5,511 nt of DNA from an uncultured bacterium (GTDB taxonomy: Bacteria; Patescibacteriota; Patescibacteriia; UBA1558; GWA2-36-10), in contig CALDOH010000139.1 of NCBI GenBank assembly GCA_937912185.1, positions 1 to 5,511 of the forward strand, read 5' to 3'. Both the position numbers and the translations under genes were made by a program. Below the pieces are notes generated by a model. It was not told the DNA's origin. It was given only the letters and a program-made list of their open reading frames with translations, and made no database searches. Positions within the stretch are counted from its first letter, which is position 1. Every line of letters starts with the position of its first letter. Positions 1-4,756 of the stretch are shown here, in pieces.

Positions 1-251
1 CCATGATGGACATGACCACCGCCATGATTTTTGACTGCAGCGCGGGCATCTTCTGGCACAGTTTCAATGTTTCTCAAAATATCTTCGGCTGATTGTTCGG
101 CTAGCTTGGGATATTTTTCCAAAGCTAAGTTAAAGTTAGTGGTATAGGCAACATGATGTTTATCATGATGGATTTTCATTGTTTCTTCATCTATATATGG
201 TTCCAAGGCATTATAGTCATAAGGTAGTGGAGGGGTTTTAAACTTTGTCAT
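1..251 (-). CDS. sodA: Fe/Mn-family superoxide dismutase, N-terminal part (cut by window edge)
   Basis: Converts superoxide to hydrogen peroxide and oxygen in the cytoplasm. Reading the minus strand from the ATG at 251 gives 83 full codons before the window edge. The start TKFKTPPLPYDYNALEPYID is the standard N-terminus of the family. The helix IHHDKHH follows, and its first His (residue 28) matches the first metal ligand (His26 of E. coli MnSOD). The visible part ends in NHGGGHVHH, whose last His (residue 83) matches the second ligand (His81). The GGGH stretch is more like Mn or cambialistic enzymes than classical FeSOD, but metal choice cannot be settled without the C-terminal half. The usual Asn before the second ligand is His. 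It is the last visible gene of the minus-strand Fe-S/oxidative-stress block. No clear Shine-Dalgarno precedes the start, which lies in AT-rich DNA. Confidence 0.93.
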   Translation of the reverse strand, partial: MTKFKTPPLPYDYNALEPYIDEETMKIHHDKHHVAYTTNFNLALEKYPKLAEQSAEDILRNIETVPEDARAAVKNHGGGHVHH

Positions 252-277
252 ATATTTTATTGTTTAATTATTGAAAT

Positions 278-344
278 GTCATGCTGAACTTGTTTCAGCA
301 TCTAGTCGTATTTAATTGAGATCCTGAAATAAATTCAGGATGAC
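278..344. repeat. Palindromic intergenic element made of two inverted hairpin halves
   Basis: This 67-bp element lies between the scaffold gene and the superoxide dismutase gene. It begins GTCAT and ends ATGAC. The first 26 nt and the reverse complement of the last 26 nt agree at 22 positions. Each half also folds on itself: ATGCTGAA pairs with TTCAGCAT, and ATCCTGAA pairs with TTCAGGAT, 8 bp each. One of the differences between halves is a G-C pair replaced by a C-G pair at the same stem position, so the hairpin is preserved. No T-run follows it on either strand that would make it a convincing terminator. It resembles the short palindromic repeats scattered between genes in many bacterial genomes. 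Family membership was not checked. Confidence 0.8.
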
Positions 345-356
345 TACAATTTTATT

Positions 357-1031
357 TTACCCAAAATATTTTTCGGTGTAAAATCTGATTAATTGTTCTA
401 CTTCTGGTATGACCGATGGGTTGCCAATGCCAACTTTGGTTTTTTTCTGGACATCTTCCAAAGTTTGGGCGCCTTCCAGGATAGCTTCTTCAATATCGTG
501 GTCAGTTACTTTGGCTTTTTTATCAATCATCCGACGATTTTCTTCAAAGACACGATCTAACTGTTTTGTCTTTTGGAAAAAATCATTGATAGCAGAGCGT
601 AGGGCTTTGTCCCCCAAAACAGAACAGTGAATTTTTCTAGTTGGTAGACCGCCTAGACGTTTGGTGATATCTTGAGCCCGTATTTTTAGAGCCTTGTCTA
701 TCTTCATGCCACCTTTTTCAGACACCATTAGCGATAGCATAGAAGTAGCAGAGATGGCTGATCCACAACCAAAGGTTTGCCACTTCATTTTTTTTATTTT
801 ATCTGTATCTTTGTCGATCCATAGCCAAACCTTCATCATATCACCACAGGCTGGAGAGCCGACCATCCCTAAGCCATCATAGCCTTTTATATCATTGGCG
901 TCGAGTACTAGGTTGCGTGGTTTAAAGAAATGATCTTTGACAATCTTGCTATAAGCCCAAGCTTCAGCAGAATCCTTGGGTACGATATCGATATCAGCTG
1001 CAAGACTAGCTGATTTTTTTATTTTAGACAT
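357..1031 (-). CDS. iscU: IscU/NifU-type Fe-S cluster scaffold fused to a cysteine-less BFD-like domain
   Basis: Scaffold on which [2Fe-2S]/[4Fe-4S] clusters are assembled from sulfur delivered by the cysteine desulfurase encoded just upstream in the transcript. At 224 aa it is much longer than a usual IscU (about 125-130 aa). An N-terminal extension of roughly 25 residues comes first, then the IscU domain (about 27-155). All three ligand cysteines are present: C62 in SPACGDMM (with D64), C89 in TFGCGSAI, and C136 in RKIHCSVL with the preceding H135. The chaperone-recognition motif LPPVK appears as LPTRK. Residues about 170-217 (VTDHDIEEAILEGAQTLEDV and on) match the BFD-like [2Fe-2S] domain found in NifU, but the four expected cysteines are absent (KAKVT at the front, GIGNPSV at the back). 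This domain therefore probably binds no cluster. No NFU domain follows. The start is weakly supported by any ribosome site. Confidence 0.92.
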   Translation of the reverse strand: MSKIKKSASLAADIDIVPKDSAEAWAYSKIVKDHFFKPRNLVLDANDIKGYDGLGMVGSPACGDMMKVWLWIDKDTDKIKKMKWQTFGCGSAISATSMLSLMVSEKGGMKIDKALKIRAQDITKRLGGLPTRKIHCSVLGDKALRSAINDFFQKTKQLDRVFEENRRMIDKKAKVTDHDIEEAILEGAQTLEDVQKKTKVGIGNPSVIPEVEQLIRFYTEKYFG

Positions 1032-1068
1032 ATATATAAATAGGTTAATTTTTAATTATAATTTTTTT

Positions 1069-1153
1069 GTCATTCTGGAGGCTGTAGGCCGATAGAATCT
1101 AAAGTTTTGTTCGACTCTATCCGCTATCGCTATGCTCCAGCGTCCAGAGTGAC
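1069..1153. repeat. Palindromic intergenic element with GTCA...TGAC ends
   Basis: This 85-bp imperfect palindrome fills most of the gap between the cysteine desulfurase and scaffold genes. The outer 19-nt arms (from GTCATTCTGGAGGCTG, and inward from GTGAC at the other end) agree at 16 positions as inverted repeats. An inner GATAGAATC/GATAGAGTC pair continues the fold. The right arm is longer because it holds two tandem copies of CGCTAT (1122-1127 and 1128-1133). It shares the terminal GTCA...TGAC layout, but not the interior, with the element at 278-344. Reading the minus strand, a run of seven A follows, not T, so it is not an intrinsic terminator of the upstream operon. A TATAAT lies just beyond it on the minus strand (1060-1055) but has no good -35. 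Confidence 0.78.
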
Positions 1154-1159
1154 ATAATG

Positions 1160-2404
1160 TTATAATTCCAAAATTTTTCTCTCAGCCTCAACAAAAGATT
1201 TTTCTACCTCTTTCATATCAACGTTGGCTGGAGAAGCATGACGTAATTTTTCTACAATAGCAGGAAATTTTTCTAGCACATATTCTAGATCTTTCTTAGT
1301 AGTACTTTTACCCAAGGTAAAGCGGATAGAGCCGTGGGCTACTTCATAGGGAGCACCCAAGGCTCGGATGACGTGTGATGGCTCAAGGCTGCTAGAAGTA
1401 CAGGCTGAGCCAGTAGAGGCCATGATGCCTACTTCGTCCAGATGGAGGAGCACTGCTTCACCTTCAATATCCAAGAAGGATATATTTATATTATTGGGTA
1501 GTCTTTTCTCAGCATGACCATTTAAAATAGACTTAGATATCTTGGTGGTCAGTTCTTTGATAAACCAGTCACGAAGTTCAACTTGTCTTTTGTTCTCTTT
1601 GGCTTTTTCTTGGTAGGCGATAGTCAGTGCTTGAGCCATACCGACAATACCAGGAACGTTTTCTGTGCCAGAACGTAACTTTTTTTCTTGTCCGCCACCG
1701 TCGATCAAAGGAATTATTCTAGTGCCATTTTTTAGATAAAGTACTCCGACGCCTTTGGGGCCATAGATTTTACTACCATTGATAGTCAGCATATCAACGT
1801 GGAGTTTTTTAACATCAATATCTAGTGCACCAGCTGCCTGGCAAGCATCGGTATGAAAATATATTTTCTCCAAGCCTTTTTTCGCTCGGTCCTTATTTAA
1901 TTTTTCTAAGTAAGCACCGATTTCTTGGATTGGCTCAATGGTTCCGATTTCATTGTTGGCCATCATGATAGTGACGAGAATAGTTTCATCCTTGATAGCT
2001 GCCTTGACGTCATCTAGTGCCACTAGACCATATCTATCTACCGGGAGGATAGAGAGTTTGTGGCCCTGACTATTCATTCGCTGGCAAGAATTGAGTACGG
2101 CATGATGCTCAATTTGAGAAGTAATCATATGGGCTGGTTTTTTGGCTGCCATGACAATTCCCTTGATAGCTAGATTGATGCTTTCAGTACCACCACCAGT
2201 AAAAATTATCTCATCTGGCTGACAATTCAAAACTTTGGCTATTTTTTCTCGAGAATCTAAAATAGCTTGTTTGCTAATGAGGGACAATCTATAAAGACTA
2301 GAGGGGTTGCCGTAATTTTGACTCCAGTATGGTTCCATTGCTACAACGACTCTAGGGTCGGTTGGAGTAGTGGAAGCATGGTCAAGGTATATATTCTTAT
2401 TCAT
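1160..2404 (-). CDS. iscS: Cysteine desulfurase, IscS/NifS type
   Basis: PLP enzyme that removes sulfur from L-cysteine, forming alanine and an enzyme persulfide that feeds the IscU scaffold. The 414-aa length is normal. Visible landmarks, in order: YLDHASTTPTDPRV at the N-terminus; TGGGTESINLAI (69-80) for cofactor phosphate binding; H100 in QIEHHAVL, which stacks on PLP; MANNEIGTIEP (148-158); D186 in HTDACQAAG; the Schiff-base lysine K212 in NGSKIYGPKGVG; RSGTENV (245-251); and the catalytic C335 in STGSACTSSSLEPSHVIRAL, in the long mobile loop typical of group I enzymes. The residue before the PLP lysine is Ser rather than the common His. Only 2 nt separate its ATG from the peroxiredoxin stop upstream, so the two are cotranscribed and probably translationally coupled. 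No Shine-Dalgarno is obvious. Confidence 0.97.
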   Translation of the reverse strand: MNKNIYLDHASTTPTDPRVVVAMEPYWSQNYGNPSSLYRLSLISKQAILDSREKIAKVLNCQPDEIIFTGGGTESINLAIKGIVMAAKKPAHMITSQIEHHAVLNSCQRMNSQGHKLSILPVDRYGLVALDDVKAAIKDETILVTIMMANNEIGTIEPIQEIGAYLEKLNKDRAKKGLEKIYFHTDACQAAGALDIDVKKLHVDMLTINGSKIYGPKGVGVLYLKNGTRIIPLIDGGGQEKKLRSGTENVPGIVGMAQALTIAYQEKAKENKRQVELRDWFIKELTTKISKSILNGHAEKRLPNNINISFLDIEGEAVLLHLDEVGIMASTGSACTSSSLEPSHVIRALGAPYEVAHGSIRFTLGKSTTKKDLEYVLEKFPAIVEKLRHASPANVDMKEVEKSFVEAERKILEL

Positions 2405-2406
2405 AA

Positions 2407-2871
2407 TTATTTTTTTAGTGATTCTATTATCTCTTGATCAGAGGGCATGCCTCGTTTAAGAAAAACTATTTTTCCTTGTTTGTCTATCAAGACAACGGAT
2501 CTTTTGATGCTCTCATAACCAAATATAAATTTTAAAGCTTTGTATTTTTTTGATATTTCTTTATTGGTGTCTATCAGTAAGTCAAAAGGGAATTCATGTT
2601 TATCAATAAATTTTTGGTGTGATTTATCATCACCGTGATTGATACCAAAGACGACGGTGTCTAATTTTTGAAATCTTGAGAAATCATCTCTTATAGAACA
2701 GAGCTGTTTGGTACAACCAGGGGTATTGTCTCCAGGGTAGAAAATTAGTAAAACATTTTTTTTGTTTTGGAAGTCTTGGAGAGATACTTTTTGTCCAACC
2801 TGATTTTTTAGTGAAAACAAAGGGGCCTGATCACCGAGCTTGATGGAGGCTATATCCTTGTAGTTTTTCAT
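2407..2871 (-). CDS. bcp: Thioredoxin-dependent peroxiredoxin, PrxQ/BCP type
   Basis: Reduces hydrogen peroxide and organic hydroperoxides in the cytoplasm, usually with electrons from thioredoxin. It is 154 aa, the normal size for the BCP/PrxQ class. The active-site stretch IFYPGDNTPGCTKQLC carries the Pro46-xxx-Thr50-xx-Cys53 signature. The peroxidatic cysteine is C53, and C58 five residues on is the expected resolving partner for an intramolecular disulfide. The conserved arginine is R124 in IKRSVVLID. The protein ends soon after the SDQEIIESLKK helix. It sits between ferredoxin (6 nt gap) and cysteine desulfurase (2 nt gap), which links peroxide defence with Fe-S assembly in one operon. 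The start fits the short gap, and no strong ribosome site is seen. Confidence 0.96.
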   Translation of the reverse strand: MKNYKDIASIKLGDQAPLFSLKNQVGQKVSLQDFQNKKNVLLIFYPGDNTPGCTKQLCSIRDDFSRFQKLDTVVFGINHGDDKSHQKFIDKHEFPFDLLIDTNKEISKKYKALKFIFGYESIKRSVVLIDKQGKIVFLKRGMPSDQEIIESLKK

Positions 2872-2877
2872 ACTTGT

Positions 2878-3093
2878 CTATTCTTCAGGGTAAACTTGCT
2901 TGCCGTCATTATCAAAGATAAAGATAGCATTTACTGGGCAGCTTTTAGCAGCCTGGAGGATAGTGCCCTCGGTGTCACCTTTTTCGTTTTTGATAATAGC
3001 AATACCCTCGTCATCTAGCTCAAAGGTACCAGGGGCTACTTCTACGCAAGTAGCAACACTAGTGCAAAGTTCACGGTCTACTTTGATTTTCAT
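2878..3093 (-). CDS. Small single-cluster ferredoxin, 3Fe-4S-like cysteine pattern
   Basis: A 71-aa cytoplasmic electron carrier and the first gene of the minus-strand operon. The N-terminus KIKVDRELCTSVATCVEVAP and the later SCPVNAIF match the family of monocluster ferredoxins. Cysteines are C10, C16 and C52. The position between the first two where [4Fe-4S] ferredoxins have their second cysteine holds Val13. The C-x5-C...CP spacing is that of ferredoxins with a [3Fe-4S] cluster, or a [4Fe-4S] cluster with one non-cysteine ligand. The middle (TFELDDEGIAII) is the usual acidic hairpin. The redox partner is unknown; the neighbours suggest supplying electrons for Fe-S assembly or peroxide defence, which is inference. 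The stop is 6 nt before the peroxiredoxin start. The short basic segment before the ATG has only AAGAA as a possible weak ribosome site. Confidence 0.93.
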   Translation of the reverse strand: MKIKVDRELCTSVATCVEVAPGTFELDDEGIAIIKNEKGDTEGTILQAAKSCPVNAIFIFDNDGKQVYPEE

Positions 3094-3116
3094 ATATTTA
3101 TTCTTGGTTAATTATT

Positions 3117-3145
3117 TATATACAATGTACTTATTTTAGCTTAAA
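3117..3145 (-). promoter_or_regulatory. Possible promoter of the ferredoxin-led operon
   Basis: On the minus strand a TATATA (3122-3117, running on into TATAAAT) lies 17 nt after TTTAAG (3145-3140), about 24 nt upstream of the ferredoxin ATG. The -10 is fair and the -35 matches only three consensus positions, so this is a guess. The operon must start somewhere in 3094-3200, because the next gene there is divergent. Confidence 0.3.
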
Positions 3146-3163
3146 TCGGGTATTTTATAAACC

Positions 3164-3192
3164 TTGACAAAATGTCTATTATGTGATATACT
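3164..3192 (+). promoter_or_regulatory. Consensus sigma70-type promoter of the cold-shock-domain gene
   Basis: TTGACA (3164-3169), an exact 17-nt spacer, then TATACT (3187-3192) preceded by TGA, an extended -10. It has one mismatch in twelve core bases. The predicted transcript start is near 3199, which gives a leader of about 135 nt before the ATG at 3335. It is divergent from the ferredoxin operon. Confidence 0.85.
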
Positions 3193-3198
3193 TTTAAA

Positions 3199-3334
3199 TT
3201 CAAAATAGCCATAATAGGCTTATTTTGCAGGCTCTTTCACAAGGGTTGTTATAAATCATATACTGACTGATAAATTCGACGGTTCCAGCGTTTCAGGTAG
3301 CGAGTCGTAGTTCGGCTCAAAAAGGAGGAAGACC
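3199..3334 (+). promoter_or_regulatory. Long 5' leader with two hairpins and perfect Shine-Dalgarno
   Basis: This transcribed leader of about 135 nt precedes the cold-shock-domain gene. A hairpin near its 5' end pairs AAAATAGCC (3202-3210) with GGCTTATTTT (3217-3226), with one bulged T; this may shield the RNA end. A second, GAGTCG/CGGCTC (3302-3307 and 3313-3318, one G-U pair), ends a few bases before the ribosome site AAGGAGG (3322-3328), which is 6 nt from the ATG. Base composition shifts from AT-rich to GC-rich around 3278, inside the leader. Cold-shock mRNAs such as E. coli cspA also have long structured leaders, but no cold-box match was identified, so thermoregulation is only a suggestion. 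Confidence 0.5.
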
Positions 3335-4159
3335 ATGTCCAAGCAGCAGATGATCGAAGGAGCACAGATTTCCCTGATGCTCCCCAGCCACGAGGCAGCA
3401 CTTGATATCACCGAGCGGTGGCAGTCTGTTGGTCGCCTGACCAACATCGAGACCGCCGTTCTCATGGTCGCAGTTGATCGCCAGTCCGGCTTGTTCGGAC
3501 TCAACGTCGACGGCACCAAGAACGTCACCCTCAAGAAGGACTGGACGCCGGATGACGTCGCCACGGCGCTGTTCAGCGTCAAGGTGCCGATCAAGACGGC
3601 CCCGGGTGATGCCCAGCGAGACGCGGTGTTCTACACCGAGTATCCTGCCAATCACCTGCGGCTCCTGTCCATGGACAAGGCCGGCAACCTGCGTATCTAC
3701 GAGATCTCCTTGATCTCGCAGAACGGCGACTTCTTCGTCGCCACGCAGTGTGTCTACCAGACGAGGGTCTACCGTGACGTCGACGGCATCTTCTGTCCGC
3801 AGTGGCCCGACAACAAGTGGCCTCAGCTGATGGAGCTCGTCGGGGTCCTTCTCAAGGATCACCGTACCAAGCTCCCTGAGCGGAGCAAGTGTCCGGCGCC
3901 GGAGAGGATCAACGGCAAGTCCCTGGAGAACCACACCGGTGTGGTGCAGTGGTACAACCTGGCTCAGGGCTACGGCTGTGTCATCACCAACAAGGGCGCT
4001 GCCCGCGTTCACTGGTCGAATCTGACCGGAATGAACGGCCAGTGTTTCCTGGAGCCCGGCCAGAAGGTCACCATCGGTAGTGTCGACAAGCCCAAGAGCA
4101 GCCTGCGTCGCACGACGCAGTTCCGCAACGAGGCTTTCGAAGTCGGTGTCGCCAACTAG
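3335..4159 (+). CDS. GC-rich gene: unknown N-terminal region plus C-terminal cold-shock domain
   Basis: A 274-aa, probably cytoplasmic protein with no signal peptide or membrane segment. Residues about 199-262 form a cold-shock (OB-fold) domain. HTGVVQWYNLAQGYGCVITN aligns with the CspA-type TG-VKWFN...KGFGFI strand pair (RNP1 as QGYGCVI, residues 211-217). ARVHWSNL (223-230) aligns with RNP2 VFVHFS. EPGQKVTIGSV (240-250) is the usual EGQKV strand. This predicts single-stranded RNA or DNA binding. Residues 1-198 are not recognised; they look like a mixed alpha/beta globular domain with three cysteines (C139, C154, C186). The start is fixed by AAGGAGG six bases before the ATG. Codon use is strongly GC-ending (about four-fifths of the first hundred codons by hand count), whereas neighbours prefer A/T. 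It has its own promoter and terminator. Origin by transfer or a specially expressed lineage gene are both possible. Confidence 0.88.
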   Translation: MSKQQMIEGAQISLMLPSHEAALDITERWQSVGRLTNIETAVLMVAVDRQSGLFGLNVDGTKNVTLKKDWTPDDVATALFSVKVPIKTAPGDAQRDAVFYTEYPANHLRLLSMDKAGNLRIYEISLISQNGDFFVATQCVYQTRVYRDVDGIFCPQWPDNKWPQLMELVGVLLKDHRTKLPERSKCPAPERINGKSLENHTGVVQWYNLAQGYGCVITNKGAARVHWSNLTGMNGQCFLEPGQKVTIGSVDKPKSSLRRTTQFRNEAFEVGVAN

Positions 4160-4177
4160 GTGACAACAACCCCAACA

Positions 4178-4209
4178 CCGGCGCGACGACGAATCTGTCG
4201 TCGCGCCGG
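4178..4209 (+). other. Perfect 13-bp GC-rich hairpin in the 3' untranslated region
   Basis: CCGGCGCGACGAC (4178-4190) and GTCGTCGCGCCGG (4197-4209) are exact inverted repeats around the 6-nt loop GAATCT. It begins 18 nt after the stop codon and is not followed by T, so it is not a terminator alone. It probably protects the mRNA 3' end or helps termination at the hairpin that follows. A protein or DNA site role is also possible. Confidence 0.75.
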
Positions 4210-4215
4210 AACCCC

Positions 4216-4238
4216 AATCACCAAGCTGGTGATTTTTT
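4216..4238 (+). terminator. Intrinsic terminator of the cold-shock-domain gene
   Basis: AATCACCA (4216-4223) pairs exactly with TGGTGATT (4227-4234) around AGC and runs into six T (4233-4238), then C and TTT. It is AT-richer than the coding region before it, which matches the host's terminator style. Confidence 0.85.
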
Positions 4239-4255
4239 CTTTGGTCCAAATTGAC
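4233..4255 (+). repeat. Terminator-promoter junction repeat, copy 1
   Basis: A 23-nt stretch starting TTTTTTCTTTGG and ending ATTGAC joins the T-run of one terminator to the -35 of the next promoter. It agrees with copy 2 (4619-4641) at 20 of 23 positions. Confidence 0.7.
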
Positions 4256-4279
4256 TAGAAAAATAATCAGTGTTAATCT
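4251..4279 (+). promoter_or_regulatory. Extended -10 promoter of the 94-aa membrane protein gene
   Basis: TTGACT (4251-4256), a 17-nt spacer ending TGT, and TAATCT (4274-4279). Transcription would begin near 4286, giving a short leader of about 29 nt. This excludes the in-frame GTG at 4270, which lies upstream of the transcript start, as the start codon. Confidence 0.75.
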
Positions 4280-4300
4280 CACCTTGTACCCGAACCTTGA

Positions 4301-4310
4301 AAGGAGGTGA
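4301..4310 (+). promoter_or_regulatory. Strong Shine-Dalgarno that fixes a TTG start
   Basis: AAGGAGGTGA is a full complement to the 16S rRNA tail. Its GGAGG core ends 7 nt before the TTG at 4315, the ideal spacing, and no ATG is present in frame nearby. It marks TTG as the start codon of the 94-aa gene. Confidence 0.85.
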
Positions 4311-4314
4311 CATT

Positions 4315-4599
4315 TTGGACAAAGAGAAAAAAGAGCCCAACTTGCTTCAGGCCATCTATGGTTATTACCGACCTTTTCACATTATAGCAGTCATTGTTGC
4401 TATTGTTGGCAGTATATTCTTTATCAGACAGATCAATGCTGAATCACTAGCCAATGGTGCCGAAACATTGGCTCTATGGCGAGGGATCCTCGTTACCATC
4501 TGTTTCTCAATCATAGCCCTTGTTATAAGTGGCGGCATAACTATGCTGGCTATAATAGCCGACGCAATTGATCGAGGCGGCAAGCCTCATTCCTCCTAA
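4315..4599 (+). CDS. Small two-helix membrane protein, family not recognised
   Basis: A 94-aa protein starting at TTG behind an ideal Shine-Dalgarno. The first 19 residues (MDKEKKEPNLLQAIYGYYR) are charged and then aromatic. Two hydrophobic spans follow: about residues 20-38 (FHIIAVIVAIVGSIFFI) and 58-83 (ILVTICFSIIALVISGGITM and on). They are linked by a short polar loop with Asn, Glu and Arg. The tail DAIDRGGKPHSS is polar. The layout predicts an inner-membrane hairpin with both ends on the same side, probably cytoplasmic. Codon use is intermediate between the AT-rich neighbours and the GC-rich gene upstream. It has its own promoter and its own terminator 3 nt after the stop, so it is a single-gene transcript. 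No family, catalytic residue or binding motif is recognised, and no function is proposed. Confidence 0.82.
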   Translation: MDKEKKEPNLLQAIYGYYRPFHIIAVIVAIVGSIFFIRQINAESLANGAETLALWRGILVTICFSIIALVISGGITMLAIIADAIDRGGKPHSS

Positions 4600-4602
4600 T
4601 TT

Positions 4603-4624
4603 CCCTGCCAGTCAGGGTTTTTTT
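4603..4624 (+). terminator. Intrinsic terminator of the 94-aa gene
   Basis: CCCTG (4603-4607) pairs with CAGGG (4613-4617) around CCAGT, followed by seven T (4618-4624). It begins 3 nt after the stop codon. Confidence 0.82.
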
Positions 4625-4641
4625 CTTTGGCTCATATTGAC
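4619..4641 (+). repeat. Terminator-promoter junction repeat, copy 2
   Basis: It starts TTTTTTCTTTGG and ends ATTGAC, and agrees with copy 1 (4233-4255) at 20 of 23 positions. A looser echo, TTTTTTATTTGG, occurs at 5406-5417 after the third terminator. Confidence 0.7.
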
Positions 4642-4665
4642 AAAAGCGTTTTTTTATGCTATCCT
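4637..4665 (+). promoter_or_regulatory. Extended -10 promoter upstream of a hairpin and the micro-gene cluster
   Basis: TTGACA (4637-4642), a 17-nt spacer ending TGC, and TATCCT (4660-4665). The transcript would start near 4672, only about 8 nt before the hairpin at 4680, so what it makes depends on whether that hairpin terminates. Confidence 0.75.
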
Positions 4666-4671
4666 TATATT

Positions 4672-4720
4672 ATAGCTAGAATTGGTGAAACCAAATTACA
4701 TTTGGCCACCAATTTTTTTT
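4672..4720 (+). ncRNA. Possible small RNA of about 50 nt (or attenuated leader)
   Basis: A good promoter starts transcription near 4672, and a hairpin with a T-run ends at 4720 with no ORF between. The resulting RNA would be little more than one long stem-loop. It may be a stand-alone small RNA, or the stub left when transcription into the micro-genes is attenuated. No known RNA family is recognised. Confidence 0.4.
4680..4720 (+). terminator. Long stem-loop with T-run just after a promoter
   Basis: AATTGGTG (4680-4687) pairs with CACCAATT (4707-4714). Inside, CCAAA (4691-4695) pairs with TTTGG (4701-4705) around TTACA, with AAA opposite C as an internal loop. T runs from 4713 to 4720. The shape is an intrinsic terminator placed where attenuators usually lie. 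Confidence 0.65.
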
Positions 4721-4750
4721 ATGAATAATTTTAGCCCTAATTTATTTAAA

Positions 4751-4756
4751 TATAAT
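4751..4756 (+). promoter_or_regulatory. Possible -10 box for the micro-gene cluster
   Basis: An exact TATAAT lies 39 nt before the 48-aa gene and beyond the hairpin terminator. No convincing -35 or TG extension accompanies it, and the surrounding DNA is so AT-rich that chance is likely. It would give the cluster its own start if the upstream hairpin is a full stop. Confidence 0.25.

Noticed and set aside
278..344. Palindrome as a bidirectional terminator
   Set aside because: The stems are suitable, but no T-run follows on either strand, and the two-part inverted layout fits a repeat element better.
3317..4282. Long open frame of 321 codons on the minus strand opposite the GC-rich gene
   Set aside because: It mirrors the codon structure of the plus-strand gene, has no ribosome site, crosses the terminator and the next promoter, and shows no recognisable domain. 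The plus-strand frame has a cold-shock domain and a perfect start.
4270..4314. In-frame GTG upstream of the TTG as start of the 94-aa gene
   Set aside because: It lies inside the promoter spacer, before the predicted transcript start, while the TTG at 4315 has an ideal Shine-Dalgarno.
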